Assembly (NCBI GenBank): GCA_023430365.1
Contig: JAEZAS010000273.1
Location: 1-45,038, forward strand
Length of the DNA stretch: 45,038 bases
Origin: Planctomycetota bacterium
Lineage (GTDB): Bacteria; Planctomycetota; Planctomycetia; Pirellulales; Pirellulaceae
Direction of reading: 5' to 3'
Shown here: positions 24,316 through 32,451 of the stretch, piece by piece
Position numbering within the stretch: position 1 is the first letter of the stretch
Layout of the letters: each line of letters opens with the position of its first letter
Translations under genes and position numbers: made by a program
The notes under the pieces: generated by a model
What the model saw: the letters and a program-made list of their open reading frames with translations, nothing else
What the model was told of the DNA's origin: nothing
Databases searched by the model: none

Positions 24316-26241
24316 CTAGCGCCGGCTCAGCTCATGCACCGCCCGGACGACTTCGATCGCGTTCTCCACCGGCGTCTGCTGCACCACGCCGTGCCCCAGG
24401 TTGAAGATATGCCCCGGCCGGCCGGCGGCCTGATCGAGCACCTCCTTCACGCGGCGGCGGATCGTTTGCGGCTCGGAGAGCAGGACGAGCGGGTCCATGT
24501 TGCCTTGTACCGCCTTGTGATGCCCGACCGTTTTCCAGGCGTCGTCCAGTCGCACGCGCCAGTCGATGCCGATCACGTCGCCCCCCGCCTCGCTGACGAG
24601 CGGCAGCAGAGCAGGGTTCCCGGCGGCGAAGTTGATCACGGGCACACCCGGCGTGATGCCGTCGATGATCTGCTTCAGATACGGCAGCACGTAGCGGCGA
24701 TAGTCCTCCGGCCCTAGGCAACCGACCCACGAGTCGAAGAGCTGCACGCACTGCGCCCCGGCGGCAATCTGGGCATTCAGATAGCCGGTGATCGCCCGGA
24801 CGAACTTTTCCATCAGGGTTCGCCAGGCGCCTTCGTCGCGATACATGAGCGACTTGGTGTGAAGGTACGTGCGGCTGCTGCCTCCTTCGATCGCGTAGCT
24901 GGCCAGCGTGAACGGCGCTCCGGCGAAGCCGATCAGCGGCATGTCGGCGGGCAGGTCGTTGCGGGTGAGCTTGACCGTCTCGAAGACGAAGTCGAGCTCG
25001 CCGAGGTCTTCCAGTTCATCCACCCGATCGACGTCGGCAGGGGCTCGCACCGGGTTCCAGATGACCGGCCCTTCGCCTTTGGCAAACTCCAGGTCCAATC
25101 CCATCGGCTCGAGGATCGGCAACAGGTCGGAGAAGATGATCGCCGCATCGACCCCCAGCTTGGTTACCGCGGTGAGCATGATCTCGCTGCAAAGCTGTGG
25201 GTTTTTACACAGCTCCAGGAATGTGGTCTGTCCGCGAACCTGGCGATACTCCTCCATGTAGCGTCCCGCTTGGCGCATCAGCCAGACCGGCGTTACGTCG
25301 GTCGGTTCGCGGCGGCAGGCCTTCATGAACGGGCTGTTGTACCAGGCGGCGTTGGGGTCGAGCGGCTGCGGATTGTTGCTTGTCATCCAGATCGCGGGGC
25401 GGCGCTTGTGGGCCAGTACTTCGGCCGTCTTCTCCGAGGCGGCAGCCACGAGCGGGCCCATCTTGGGATGTTCCGGTTCAATGTCGACCGCCAGGTCGTG
25501 ATCGCGGATCGCTTCGCTCGTCGTCGGACCGACCGAGGCGATGACCATTTTCTTGAGCGCGGTTCGCAGTTGCTGCTCGAGCCCCACTTGATCGGCCATG
25601 CGGAGCAGATTGACGACCTGATGGGCTGAGGTGCACAGGAGCACGTCGCGCTCTCCGGCGATCATCGCCTGGATGTTTGCCTGCAGCGGCGCCGTGTCCT
25701 CGGGCAGTTCCCACTGATAGACCCGCACCTGAACCACGCGCGCCCCCCGCGCTTCGAGCCCCGCGATCAGGCTCCGGTTCGTCACTCCGTATTCCTGCAA
25801 GCCGACGTTCTGCTGGGCGATCGGCACCTTGGCGTCGATCGTCGCCAGGAGCTCGCGCCAGGTGTTCGGCTCCGGCACGCGGTGGGTCGGCGTCAGGCCG
25901 ACTTCCTTCATTGCGGCAACCGGCTTGGGGCCGCGACAGATTGTGACGATGTCGCGCAGCGCATCGAGGAACCGTTCCCGTCCGACAGAGCGTTCCACGG
26001 CCGAGAGCAAGTGCCGGAACCCGACCCCCGTCAGAAAGATCATCACATCGATGCCGCCCGTGATCAGCCGATGGGCGAAGTCGATCGCCTCGCGGTTCTC
26101 GCTGATCGGCACTTCACGGAGACTGGGGCTCACAAACGGCTGACCACCGAAGCGGGTGATCATACGGGTCATTTCTTCGGCGTTCCGGCTTTCCAGCGAC
26201 GCCACGCGCAGCCCGGCAAAGTTGGGTTTCTCGGTGCTCAT
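24316..26241 (-). CDS. hemE: HemD-HemE fusion: uroporphyrinogen-III synthase plus uroporphyrinogen decarboxylase
   Basis: A 641-residue protein joining two consecutive steps of haem synthesis. Residues 1 to about 275 are a HemD domain: LRVASLESRNAEEMTRMI, then IDVMIFLTGVGF, ICRGPKPVAAMKEVGL, LQEYGVTN and CTSAHQVVNLLRM, with the closing block VIASVGPTTSEAIRDHDL. It closes hydroxymethylbilane into uroporphyrinogen III. Residues about 300-641 are a complete HemE domain: the signature PVWLMRQAGRYMEEYR, the catalytic-Asp block AIIFSDLLPILEPMGL, GFAGAPFTLASYAIEGG, and the closing FNLGHGVVQQTPVENA. It decarboxylates the four acetate side chains to give coproporphyrinogen III. The linker carries VWMT-like hydrophilic sequence with no stop or frameshift. 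There is no other haem gene next to it; hemA is 17 kb away on the same strand. Confidence 0.92.
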   Translation of the reverse strand: MSTEKPNFAGLRVASLESRNAEEMTRMITRFGGQPFVSPSLREVPISENREAIDFAHRLITGGIDVMIFLTGVGFRHLLSAVERSVGRERFLDALRDIVTICRGPKPVAAMKEVGLTPTHRVPEPNTWRELLATIDAKVPIAQQNVGLQEYGVTNRSLIAGLEARGARVVQVRVYQWELPEDTAPLQANIQAMIAGERDVLLCTSAHQVVNLLRMADQVGLEQQLRTALKKMVIASVGPTTSEAIRDHDLAVDIEPEHPKMGPLVAAASEKTAEVLAHKRRPAIWMTSNNPQPLDPNAAWYNSPFMKACRREPTDVTPVWLMRQAGRYMEEYRQVRGQTTFLELCKNPQLCSEIMLTAVTKLGVDAAIIFSDLLPILEPMGLDLEFAKGEGPVIWNPVRAPADVDRVDELEDLGELDFVFETVKLTRNDLPADMPLIGFAGAPFTLASYAIEGGSSRTYLHTKSLMYRDEGAWRTLMEKFVRAITGYLNAQIAAGAQCVQLFDSWVGCLGPEDYRRYVLPYLKQIIDGITPGVPVINFAAGNPALLPLVSEAGGDVIGIDWRVRLDDAWKTVGHHKAVQGNMDPLVLLSEPQTIRRRVKEVLDQAAGRPGHIFNLGHGVVQQTPVENAIEVVRAVHELSRR

Positions 26242-26370
26242 GCGTTCATGCTACTAGTGGCCACGAAAGCGCGATAGAGGGCCATCCCTCCCTGCGGAAA
26301 CCATCGCCCGCGGCTGCTACAATAAACCGCATCCCACCCGCATGGTCTCTCCGCCTTCCCCGAGCCGTTC

Positions 26371-27528
26371 ATGACGACGATCGACTTCGACGCCTTCCGC
26401 ACCGAGCTCGCCACTGCCGGCCCTGACGCCGTCCTCGAAAGCGCCGCCCAGTTGTTCCGCGAGCAGAATCGCTACCACGACCTGTTCGAGGTGCTCAAGA
26501 TGCAGGTCCGCCGCCGCATCGGCCTGCCGCTCCTCTATAGCGACTCCGGCGATAACCTCACCGAAGCCCAACGCACCCAGCTCGAGGACGGCCTCATCGC
26601 CGCCTGCCGCGAAGTGGGCAGCCACCTGATCCGCGCCGGCAAGGTCCGCGAAGGATGGATGTACCTCCGCCCCGTCGGCGACAAGACTGAAGCCCTCCAA
26701 CTGCTCAGCGGCGTCGAGGAGGAAGAGGATAACCTCGACGAGCTGGTCGAAGTGCTCCTGCACGAAGGGATCGACATCGGCCGCGGCTTCGGTCTGGTGC
26801 TCAACAACTACGGCACCTGCAACGCCATCACCACGTACGACCAATCGCTTAGCAGGCGTAGCCGCACCGAGCAGCTTCCCGCCGCCCACCAGCTGCTCCA
26901 CCGCGTCCACGACGAGCTCGTCGCCAACGTCAAAGCCGACATCGCCCGTCAGGAAGGCGCCCAGCCGCGCGAGACCACGCTCAAGGACCTCGTCACCGAT
27001 CGCGAATGGCTCTTCGCCGATAGCGCTTACCACCTCGACACGACCCACCTGGCCGCGACGGTCCGCATCGCCCGCGTCCTCAGCGACGCCGCCGACATTC
27101 AGTTGGCTCTTGACCTGACCGAGTACGGCAGCCGGCTCAACCCGCAGTTTCAGTACGTCGGCGACGAACCCTTCGCCGAAACCTATCCTTCGCACTCGCT
27201 CTACTTCTCGGCCTTGCTCGGCCAGAACGTCGACGAGGCCCTTGCCTACTTCCGGCAGAAGGCCGAGATGATCGACGCCCACTACCACGGCATGGCCGCG
27301 ATCGAAAACTACGTCGACCTCCTCTCCCGCCTCGGCCGCTACAGCGAAGCGATCGACGCAGCCATCGAGCTGACCCCCGCCGACGTCAACACCTCCGGCT
27401 GGGGACCCTCGCTCCTGGACCTGGCGGGCAAGGCGGGCGCCTATGAGAAGGTCATCGACTACTGCCGCCAGAAAGGGGACCTCCTCGGCTACACAGCCGC
27501 CGTCGTCCAATCCGCCGCCGCCAAATAA
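26371..27528 (+). CDS. Conserved-looking helical protein of unknown function (385 aa)
   Basis: I do not recognise this protein. It has no signal peptide or transmembrane segment and starts MTTIDFDAFRTELATAGPDAVLESAAQLFREQ. Much of it is helical and TPR-like in spacing (residues about 20-110, then ATVRIARVLSDAADIQLALDLTEYGS, AAIENYVDLLSRLGRYSEAIDAAIEL). The last 70 residues look like a paired-helix repeat (LDLAGKAGAYEKVIDYCRQKGDLLGYTAAV). It is probably a cytoplasmic protein-interaction scaffold. It is divergent from the HemD-HemE fusion with 129 bases between starts. A 397-residue frame runs antisense through it; codon usage and start context favour the plus strand. Confidence 0.7.
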   Translation: MTTIDFDAFRTELATAGPDAVLESAAQLFREQNRYHDLFEVLKMQVRRRIGLPLLYSDSGDNLTEAQRTQLEDGLIAACREVGSHLIRAGKVREGWMYLRPVGDKTEALQLLSGVEEEEDNLDELVEVLLHEGIDIGRGFGLVLNNYGTCNAITTYDQSLSRRSRTEQLPAAHQLLHRVHDELVANVKADIARQEGAQPRETTLKDLVTDREWLFADSAYHLDTTHLAATVRIARVLSDAADIQLALDLTEYGSRLNPQFQYVGDEPFAETYPSHSLYFSALLGQNVDEALAYFRQKAEMIDAHYHGMAAIENYVDLLSRLGRYSEAIDAAIELTPADVNTSGWGPSLLDLAGKAGAYEKVIDYCRQKGDLLGYTAAVVQSAAAK

Positions 27529-27530
27529 CC

Positions 27531-27554
27531 GGCGAGCGGGACGCGTGAGCGTCC
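27531..27554. repeat. Palindromic repeat flanking the HTH gene, left copy
   Basis: 24 bases starting GGCGAGCGGGACGCGTGAGC; the inner CGGGACGC-gtga-GCGTCCCG forms a hairpin. The identical 24 bases recur in the same orientation at 28546-28569, on the other side of the helix-turn-helix gene. This copy starts two bases after the stop codon of the preceding gene. Confidence 0.7.
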
Positions 27555-27621
27555 CGGTGAATCACTCCCTCTCCCGCCGGGAGAGGGCAGAGGTGAGGAA
27601 GCCCCGCCAACAAAAGCCCCC

Positions 27622-28254
27622 TCAACGCCTCTTCCGCTTCCCGCTGCTCGAGCTGCTCACCATCCGCGTGATCACCTCGCGCTTCCCTTTGCTGCTTCGC
27701 TTCACCTCCACTGTCTGCACCGGCGGCGAACCCGGTGTCGAAGTGCGCATCGCTTCGAGCCAGGCCTTTCCTTCTTCCGCCCGACGCCGGGCGTCCGCCA
27801 GCCGCTCCTGGTGCTGCTCTTCTTTTTCTTCCTCGGTCAGTTCGATCGCCGGCTGACCCTTGTACCGGATCAACCAGGCCGCCGCTCGCCAGTTTTTCTG
27901 TGCCTGGCTGATCACCGTCAGCATCGGTTGCAGCAGCGCCTTCTCCTCGGCCCGCCGCAACTGCATTGCAAACTCCGGATCGCGCTTCGCCGTCCGGTGG
28001 ATCGTGCTCTGGTCGATGTCGACATAGGCCGCCGCCTGCCGCCGTGAGAACCCAACCGAAAGCAGCGTGCAGATCTGTTCCCGCACCGTCGGAGTAATTA
28101 CGGCCGGCCGACCGCCTCGATCGACCTCGGCGTCGCCGCTCTCCTGCATGCGACTTCGAGCTGCTGCTTCGCCCGTGGTCGGAGTGTTCGCCGCCGGCAT
28201 TACACTCTTCGCCACCACACTTGTGGCCATCACCACTTGCGTTTCGCCACCCAT
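27622..28254 (-). CDS. Helix-turn-helix DNA-binding protein with terminase-small-subunit-like architecture
   Basis: About 210 residues. A variable, Ala/Thr-rich N terminus is followed by GGRPAVITPTVREQICTLLSVGFSRRQAAAYVDIDQSTIHRTAKRDPEFAMQL. This is a clear helix-turn-helix of the resolvase/Hin or phage small-terminase kind, in which a new site is read by the second helix. Next comes a helical segment (RAAAWLIRYKGQPAIEL) and a strongly charged coiled tail (EEEKEEQHQERLADARRRAEEGKAWLEAM) ending in Ser and basic residues. I chose ATG 28254 (MGGETQVV); the longer frame to 28296 would be coding through a perfect palindrome. No phage genes are near, so it is more likely a lineage-specific regulator. 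The palindromes just upstream suggest self-regulation. Confidence 0.7.
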   Translation of the reverse strand: MGGETQVVMATSVVAKSVMPAANTPTTGEAAARSRMQESGDAEVDRGGRPAVITPTVREQICTLLSVGFSRRQAAAYVDIDQSTIHRTAKRDPEFAMQLRRAEEKALLQPMLTVISQAQKNWRAAAWLIRYKGQPAIELTEEEKEEQHQERLADARRRAEEGKAWLEAMRTSTPGSPPVQTVEVKRSSKGKREVITRMVSSSSSGKRKRR

Positions 28255-28260
28255 CGGCTC

Positions 28261-28346
28261 GGTGTTGATAAACCCGCGAGGTTTATCAACACCCACCCCG
28301 GGTACAGGGCCCCATACTTGTTGATAAACCTTCCGAGTTGATCAAC
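28261..28346. promoter_or_regulatory. Cluster of GTTGATAAACC palindromes upstream of the HTH gene (candidate operator)
   Basis: GGTGTTGATAAACC at 28261-28274 pairs perfectly with GGTTTATCAACACC at 28280-28293 across CGCGA: a 14-bp inverted repeat with a 5-base centre. A third half-site GTTGATAAACC lies at 28320-28330, and a perfect palindrome GTTGATCAAC at 28337-28346. The recurring unit is GTTGATNAAC. The first repeat begins 7 bases upstream of the chosen HTH start codon, where bound protein would block expression. Binding by the HTH protein is inference. Confidence 0.6.
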
Positions 28347-28453
28347 AGCCAGCCCGCTCCTGGCTTGCTGTAGGTCTCCCGCTGCCCCAAGCCCAGAAAC
28401 CTCACCGCGCCTTGCATCACCAGCAATCATGACGCCACTCCAGAATGAAGAGG

Positions 28454-28482
28454 TTGACAAAATGTCTTTGTGAATATATGAA
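28454..28482 (+). promoter_or_regulatory. Sigma-70-like promoter in an AT-rich island
   Basis: TTGACA at 28454-28459 and TATGAA at 28477-28482 have a 17-base spacer, in a 60-base AT-rich island (28440-28500) unlike the surroundings. It points along the plus strand, yet the next 2 kb downstream hold only minus-strand genes, so it could make a small RNA. The rest of 28297-28694 (about 400 bases) has repeats but no gene I can support. Confidence 0.4.
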
Positions 28483-28545
28483 ATAATGAAAAGGTTGTCA
28501 GGAGTGTCGGTGGCGTGCCAGCTTCTTCCCGGCGAGCAAGCTAAC

Positions 28546-28623
28546 GGCGAGCGGGACGCGTGAGCGTCCTGGTTCTGTGGCGAGACGTCCATTGCCTTTC
28601 ATCGGGAGCGTCTCCCGCTCGCC
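28546..28623. repeat. Palindromic repeat flanking the HTH gene, right copy with inverted partner
   Basis: 28546-28569 repeats all 24 bases of 27531-27554 in the same orientation. About 35 bases on, 28603-28623 carries a related inverted copy (GGGAGCGTCTCCCGCTCGCC), so GGCGAGCGGGA at 28546-28556 can pair with TCCCGCTCGCC at 28613-28623. Confidence 0.65.
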
Positions 28624-28694
28624 GAACGTATGCAGCGGGTCCCTATCCTGCCCCAGGCGCAAGCCGATGGTACGAAAGGAACAGACCGCCCGAA

Positions 28695-29681
28695 TCAAAC
28701 GGGGCGGAAAAAGGCCAGCCACATCAGATAGGCCAGGTAGATCGCAATCCCGAGCGCCCCCTCGCCGCGACTGATGCGCTTGCCGGTTAAGAAGACGGGA
28801 ATCGCGCCGATCGCGACCCCCGCCATGAGCGGAATGTCGAAGGAAAGCAGTTCGCGCTCCACCGGCAAGCCCCCGGGGGTGACGATGCACGCGATGCTCA
28901 AGATCACCAGGATGTTATAGACCCCGCTTCCCATGATGTTGCCGACGGCGACGTCCCGGTCCCCTTTGTAGGTCGAGACGATGGTCGTGATGAGTTCCGG
29001 GCTCGAAGTGCCAAACGCCACAACGGTCAGCCCGATGAGTGCGGCCGACACGCCCACCCCTCGCGCAATGGAAGCCGCCCCTTGAACCAGCAACTCGGAG
29101 CCAGCCACGGTGAACGCGATTCCGATGAGGAGCATCATCGCATAACCCAGCCGCACGGGCCATTTCGGCCGGGTGACGGGCAAGGTCTGCGGTCCGTATT
29201 CCTCGCGATACTCTCGCTTGGTGGCGGCAGACGCCTTGCGCGTCATCCAGATCAGCAAGACGGTGTACGTCAGGCCCCCCAGGAGCATGATGCAGCCATC
29301 GAGACGCGACAGCGATCCGTCCCAGGCGAGCGCGGTCATCAACAGCGCCGCAATGACGATCATCGGCAATTCCAGCTTGAACACCTGCATGTCCAGGGGG
29401 AGCGGTCGCCATACCGCGCTAATTCCCACGACGAATAGCATCACAAAGACGTTCGCGCCAGCGACGTTGCCAACGCCGAGGCCGCCATTTCCCTTGAGGC
29501 CCGAACTGATGCTGACCGCCAATTCAGGCGTGCTGGTCCCGATCGCCACAATCGTCAAGCCAATCACCATCGGCGAAACCCCAAGCAACGTGGCGACACG
29601 CGAAGCGCCATGTACCACGAGGCTGGCTCCACCGATCAAGAGCCCCAGACCCAGGACGAAGAGAAAGACCGCGACAATCAA
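28695..29681 (-). CDS. Calcium/sodium antiporter of the CaCA (YrbG/CaxA-like) family
   Basis: About 328 residues forming roughly ten transmembrane helices in two homologous halves. Each half carries the alpha-repeat signature of the family: VIGLTIVAIGTSTPELAVS near the N terminus and LIGLTVVAFGTSSPELITT in the second half, with matching G-N-x-x-G-A/S-N partners (GVGNVAGANVF and AVGNIMGSGVYN; the latter has Gly-Val-Tyr where Asn-Val is usual). It exchanges Ca2+ for Na+ or H+ across the inner membrane. I prefer TTG 29681 because AAAGGAG lies eight bases upstream; the frame extends to a GTG at 29711 that has none. It is a stand-alone gene. Confidence 0.9.
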   Translation of the reverse strand: MIVAVFLFVLGLGLLIGGASLVVHGASRVATLLGVSPMVIGLTIVAIGTSTPELAVSISSGLKGNGGLGVGNVAGANVFVMLFVVGISAVWRPLPLDMQVFKLELPMIVIAALLMTALAWDGSLSRLDGCIMLLGGLTYTVLLIWMTRKASAATKREYREEYGPQTLPVTRPKWPVRLGYAMMLLIGIAFTVAGSELLVQGAASIARGVGVSAALIGLTVVAFGTSSPELITTIVSTYKGDRDVAVGNIMGSGVYNILVILSIACIVTPGGLPVERELLSFDIPLMAGVAIGAIPVFLTGKRISRGEGALGIAIYLAYLMWLAFFRPV

Positions 29682-29951
29682 CCGGAACACTCCTTTCTCC
29701 AGCCGAATCACCCGACAACCACGGAAGGCGAGCGCTTATGACAAAGCAAGGATGTCGTGGGGCGGAGAAACTTCCAAGCGTACTCGACGCCGACTCGCTC
29801 GGAGGCAATCGCAGGTCGAAGCGCAGCATCAATCTAGCAATGATCGACGTCTTTCAAAAGACCGACACGACCGGTCTCAATCGAGTGATCGCGGTGACGA
29901 CGAGCTATTCGTGCGTAGATCCGCAGGCTGGCCGGCGGCTTCGGCCAACGG

Positions 29952-30893
29952 CTAGGTTCGCTCAAAGCCAAACAGCCTGGTCGCTGTCCCGCCGAGGATT
30001 TGAGCCTGCTCGGCTGCGGAAAGGTGGTTGAGATAGCCGAGCAGTCGCTCACGGTAGGCGCGGTACGAGGCGCCGGTGGTGCTGGCGCTAAATCCGCCGC
30101 CATAGATCGTTCGCTCGGGGCCGAAGGCTTCGGTGAGCTTGCGGATCACCGGACCCGGCTCTCGGTGCGGATACTGATCGAGTTGCGGGAGGGACGAAAG
30201 CTTGATGATCGTATTGGGGAGTTTGCTCCAACCGATCACGACCGCGTGCTCTGCGGGAGTGCCTTGCATCGGCCGGCCGAGGTGGTCAATGATCACCGTC
30301 GTCTTGGAGAACTCCTTAATGTACGGCTCCAGACGCGGGGCGTATCGCGGCTCAAAGTGTAGCTGCATCGCCAGGCCGGAGTCGCTGGCGATCTTCCACA
30401 ACTCGCGCAGCTCCGGCGTGTCCCACGGCGGCATTCGTTCGGGCGCGTAGGCGTGCAAACGGGCGGCGACAATTCGCCCCGAGTTCCGTCGCAGGAAGTC
30501 GGGCATCCGCCGCAGCGAATCGGGTCGACCGGTCAGGAACAGACACGTCCCCTTCAGTCGGCCGGCGCCGACGTCGAGACAGTGTTCCAAGTAGCGATGG
30601 TCGTCCTGATAGGGCTCAGGATGCACGACGATCGCATGCGCGACTCCCGCCTCGTCCATGCAGCGGAGCAGATGTTCGGGCGTTGCCGCCGCCTCCGGGC
30701 GATACGGACCCTGCGGATGATAAGGAAACCGCTGGTCGCCTGTTCCCGCGAAGCAATGCAGGTGCGTGTCGACGATCGGCGTCTGCTGCAGAGCGTCGTC
30801 GCCAAGGGCGCGCACGTGCGGGGCGAGCAGCGTCGCCGTAGCGCCGAGGGCGGCGCTACGGCGGACAAATTCCCGGCGAGATTCCACGGGCAT
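29952..30893 (-). CDS. Tat-exported amidohydrolase (TIM-barrel, lactonase/dicarboxylate-hydrolase type)
   Basis: 313 residues. The N terminus has a twin-arginine signal (SRREFVRRSAALGATATLLAP). The metal-dependent hydrolase fold starts with the HxH motif PIVDTHLHCFAG and continues with AIVVHPEPYQDD, LQLHFEPRYAP, VIIDHLGRPMQG and IYGGGFSAS, typical of amidohydrolase family 2 (L-rhamnonolactonase / 2-pyrone-4,6-dicarboxylate hydrolase relatives). The last block usually has G-S/T-D/N-x-P; here it is GGFSAS, so the final metal-site Asp may be replaced. It is 25 bases downstream of the Gfo/Idh/MocA oxidoreductase, so they form an operon. Such pairs act in periplasmic breakdown of sugars or sugar acids; the substrate is unknown. 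Confidence 0.83.
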   Translation of the reverse strand: MPVESRREFVRRSAALGATATLLAPHVRALGDDALQQTPIVDTHLHCFAGTGDQRFPYHPQGPYRPEAAATPEHLLRCMDEAGVAHAIVVHPEPYQDDHRYLEHCLDVGAGRLKGTCLFLTGRPDSLRRMPDFLRRNSGRIVAARLHAYAPERMPPWDTPELRELWKIASDSGLAMQLHFEPRYAPRLEPYIKEFSKTTVIIDHLGRPMQGTPAEHAVVIGWSKLPNTIIKLSSLPQLDQYPHREPGPVIRKLTEAFGPERTIYGGGFSASTTGASYRAYRERLLGYLNHLSAAEQAQILGGTATRLFGFERT

Positions 30894-30918
30894 GCCTTTC
30901 CTCAGGCGTTTTTTTGGA

Positions 30919-32268
30919 TCAGACCTTCACCCAGGTCGGCTCCCAACCCTTCGCATATTCCTTCGACAGCCACGGCTGGGCTTCGCTCAGGTTGGTGATT
31001 TGGAACTTTTCAGCGTCCCACTCGATCTTCTGGCCCGGGAAGCGAATGCCGACGGTGCCCAGCAGCACGGTTTCGGTGAGCGGGCCGGCGTAGTCGAACG
31101 AGGAAGTCGTCTTGGCTTCGCCGCGACAGGCGTCCGCCCACTGGACGTAGTGATCGACCCCTTCCACTTGCTCGACGTCGGTCTTCTCCTGGCCTCCTTC
31201 GAGGAACAGCTTGGGCATCGCGACGTGCGGAATCACCAGCGAGCCCTTCTCGCCGATCAGCACCGAGCCGGCGCCCGGCAGTTGGTACGAATCGGGGATG
31301 TTCTTGAGCACGTCCTGCGGCGGCCGAGCGCCGGCGGCGTCGTACCAGGTCAGGTTGATCGTCTCGCCGGTGGTGCGGCTGGTGCTCGGAAAGACGTACC
31401 GCACGGTGGCGCGATCGGTCCAGCTTTCCTTCTTCAGCGGCGGCGCTTCGGCGACGAGCTGCTTCGGCGCGGTGAGCTCAAGGCACTTGAAGACCGGGTC
31501 GAGGATGTGGCAACCAAAGTCGCCGAGTTGTCCGGTGCCGTAAGCCTGCCAGCCGCGCCAGTTGAACGGGTGATAGATTTCCTTCTTGTACGGCCGGCGT
31601 GGGGCTACGCCCTGCCACAGTTCCCAAGCAACGGTGTCCGGAATCGGATCCGTGCCTTCCGGCCGATCGATGTTCCGCGGCCAGGTCGGCGAACCACCCT
31701 GCCAGGAGTGAACTTCCTTCACCTTGCCGATCAAACCGTCGTGCACGATCTTCACCGCCGTGCGATACGCCGCGTGCGACTGGATCTGGTTGCCCATCTG
31801 GGTGACGACCTTGTTCTTGGCGGCCGCCAGGTTCATCTGCCGTGCTTCATGCACGGTGTGGGTGAGGGGCTTCTGGCAGAAGACATGCTTGCCCAGCGCC
31901 ATCGCGGCGAGCGAGATCGGCGCGTGCATGTGATCGGGCGTCGAGACAATCACGCCGTCGACGTTGTTGCTGTTGTCGAGCAGCTTGCGCCAGTCGGAGT
32001 AGGTGCGGGCTTGTGAGTACTTCTCCGCCGCCCGGCCGAGGTGGTTCTTCGAGCTGTCGATGTCGCAGAGGGCGACGACTTCCACCGCGGGGCTGGCGGC
32101 CACTCCCGTGAGATCGCTCCAGCCTTTGCCGCCGGGACCGACGCTAGCTACCCGCAACCGCTCGTTAGCTCCGAGCACTTTGGAGTAGCTGAAAGCGGGC
32201 AACGCAAGCGCGCCGCCGGCAATGGCCAGGCCTTGGACAAACTGACGTCGGTTCAGCCGATGTTTCAT
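30919..32268 (-). CDS. Tat-exported Gfo/Idh/MocA-family oxidoreductase
   Basis: 449 residues with a twin-arginine signal (NRRQFVQGLAIAGGALALPAF). The Rossmann segment follows (LRVASVGPGGKGWSDL and VVALCDIDSSKN), and the family lysine lies in VFCQKPLTHT, usually E-K-P. The C-terminal alpha/beta domain has blocks HSWQGGSPTWPRNIDRP and FGCHILDPVFKCLEL common to planctomycete secreted members of the family. It probably oxidises or epimerises a sugar derivative with tightly bound NAD(P) in the periplasm. It is the upstream gene of the pair with the amidohydrolase. Confidence 0.92.
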   Translation of the reverse strand: MKHRLNRRQFVQGLAIAGGALALPAFSYSKVLGANERLRVASVGPGGKGWSDLTGVAASPAVEVVALCDIDSSKNHLGRAAEKYSQARTYSDWRKLLDNSNNVDGVIVSTPDHMHAPISLAAMALGKHVFCQKPLTHTVHEARQMNLAAAKNKVVTQMGNQIQSHAAYRTAVKIVHDGLIGKVKEVHSWQGGSPTWPRNIDRPEGTDPIPDTVAWELWQGVAPRRPYKKEIYHPFNWRGWQAYGTGQLGDFGCHILDPVFKCLELTAPKQLVAEAPPLKKESWTDRATVRYVFPSTSRTTGETINLTWYDAAGARPPQDVLKNIPDSYQLPGAGSVLIGEKGSLVIPHVAMPKLFLEGGQEKTDVEQVEGVDHYVQWADACRGEAKTTSSFDYAGPLTETVLLGTVGIRFPGQKIEWDAEKFQITNLSEAQPWLSKEYAKGWEPTWVKV

Positions 32269-32451
32269 CGCAGTCTCACTTTTAGGTGGGCGTGGGCGAG
32301 AGGCAGGAAGGAGCCGCTAGTTTGGTCCAAACCCAGGCGCGGGTCAACAATCGGACCGGGTTCCGCGGCGGCGACGCTATGGCGCAAGAAGCGACACGTA
32401 AGATCAGTGCCGCACCGCCAAGTGGCGAAAGCAAGTGAGGCTGAAGGCGCG

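Noticed and set aside
26317..27510. 397-residue frame antisense to the gene at 26371-27528
   Set aside because: It is a shadow of GC-rich third codon positions: low-complexity Val/Gly/Glu/Asp composition, no start context, and the sense frame is more protein-like.
27622..28254. Phage terminase small subunit
   Set aside because: The helix-turn-helix and tail are similar in style, but no large terminase, portal, integrase or att-like sites are nearby.
27531..28623. CRISPR array
   Set aside because: Only two direct copies about 1 kb apart with a gene between; no regular spacers or cas genes.
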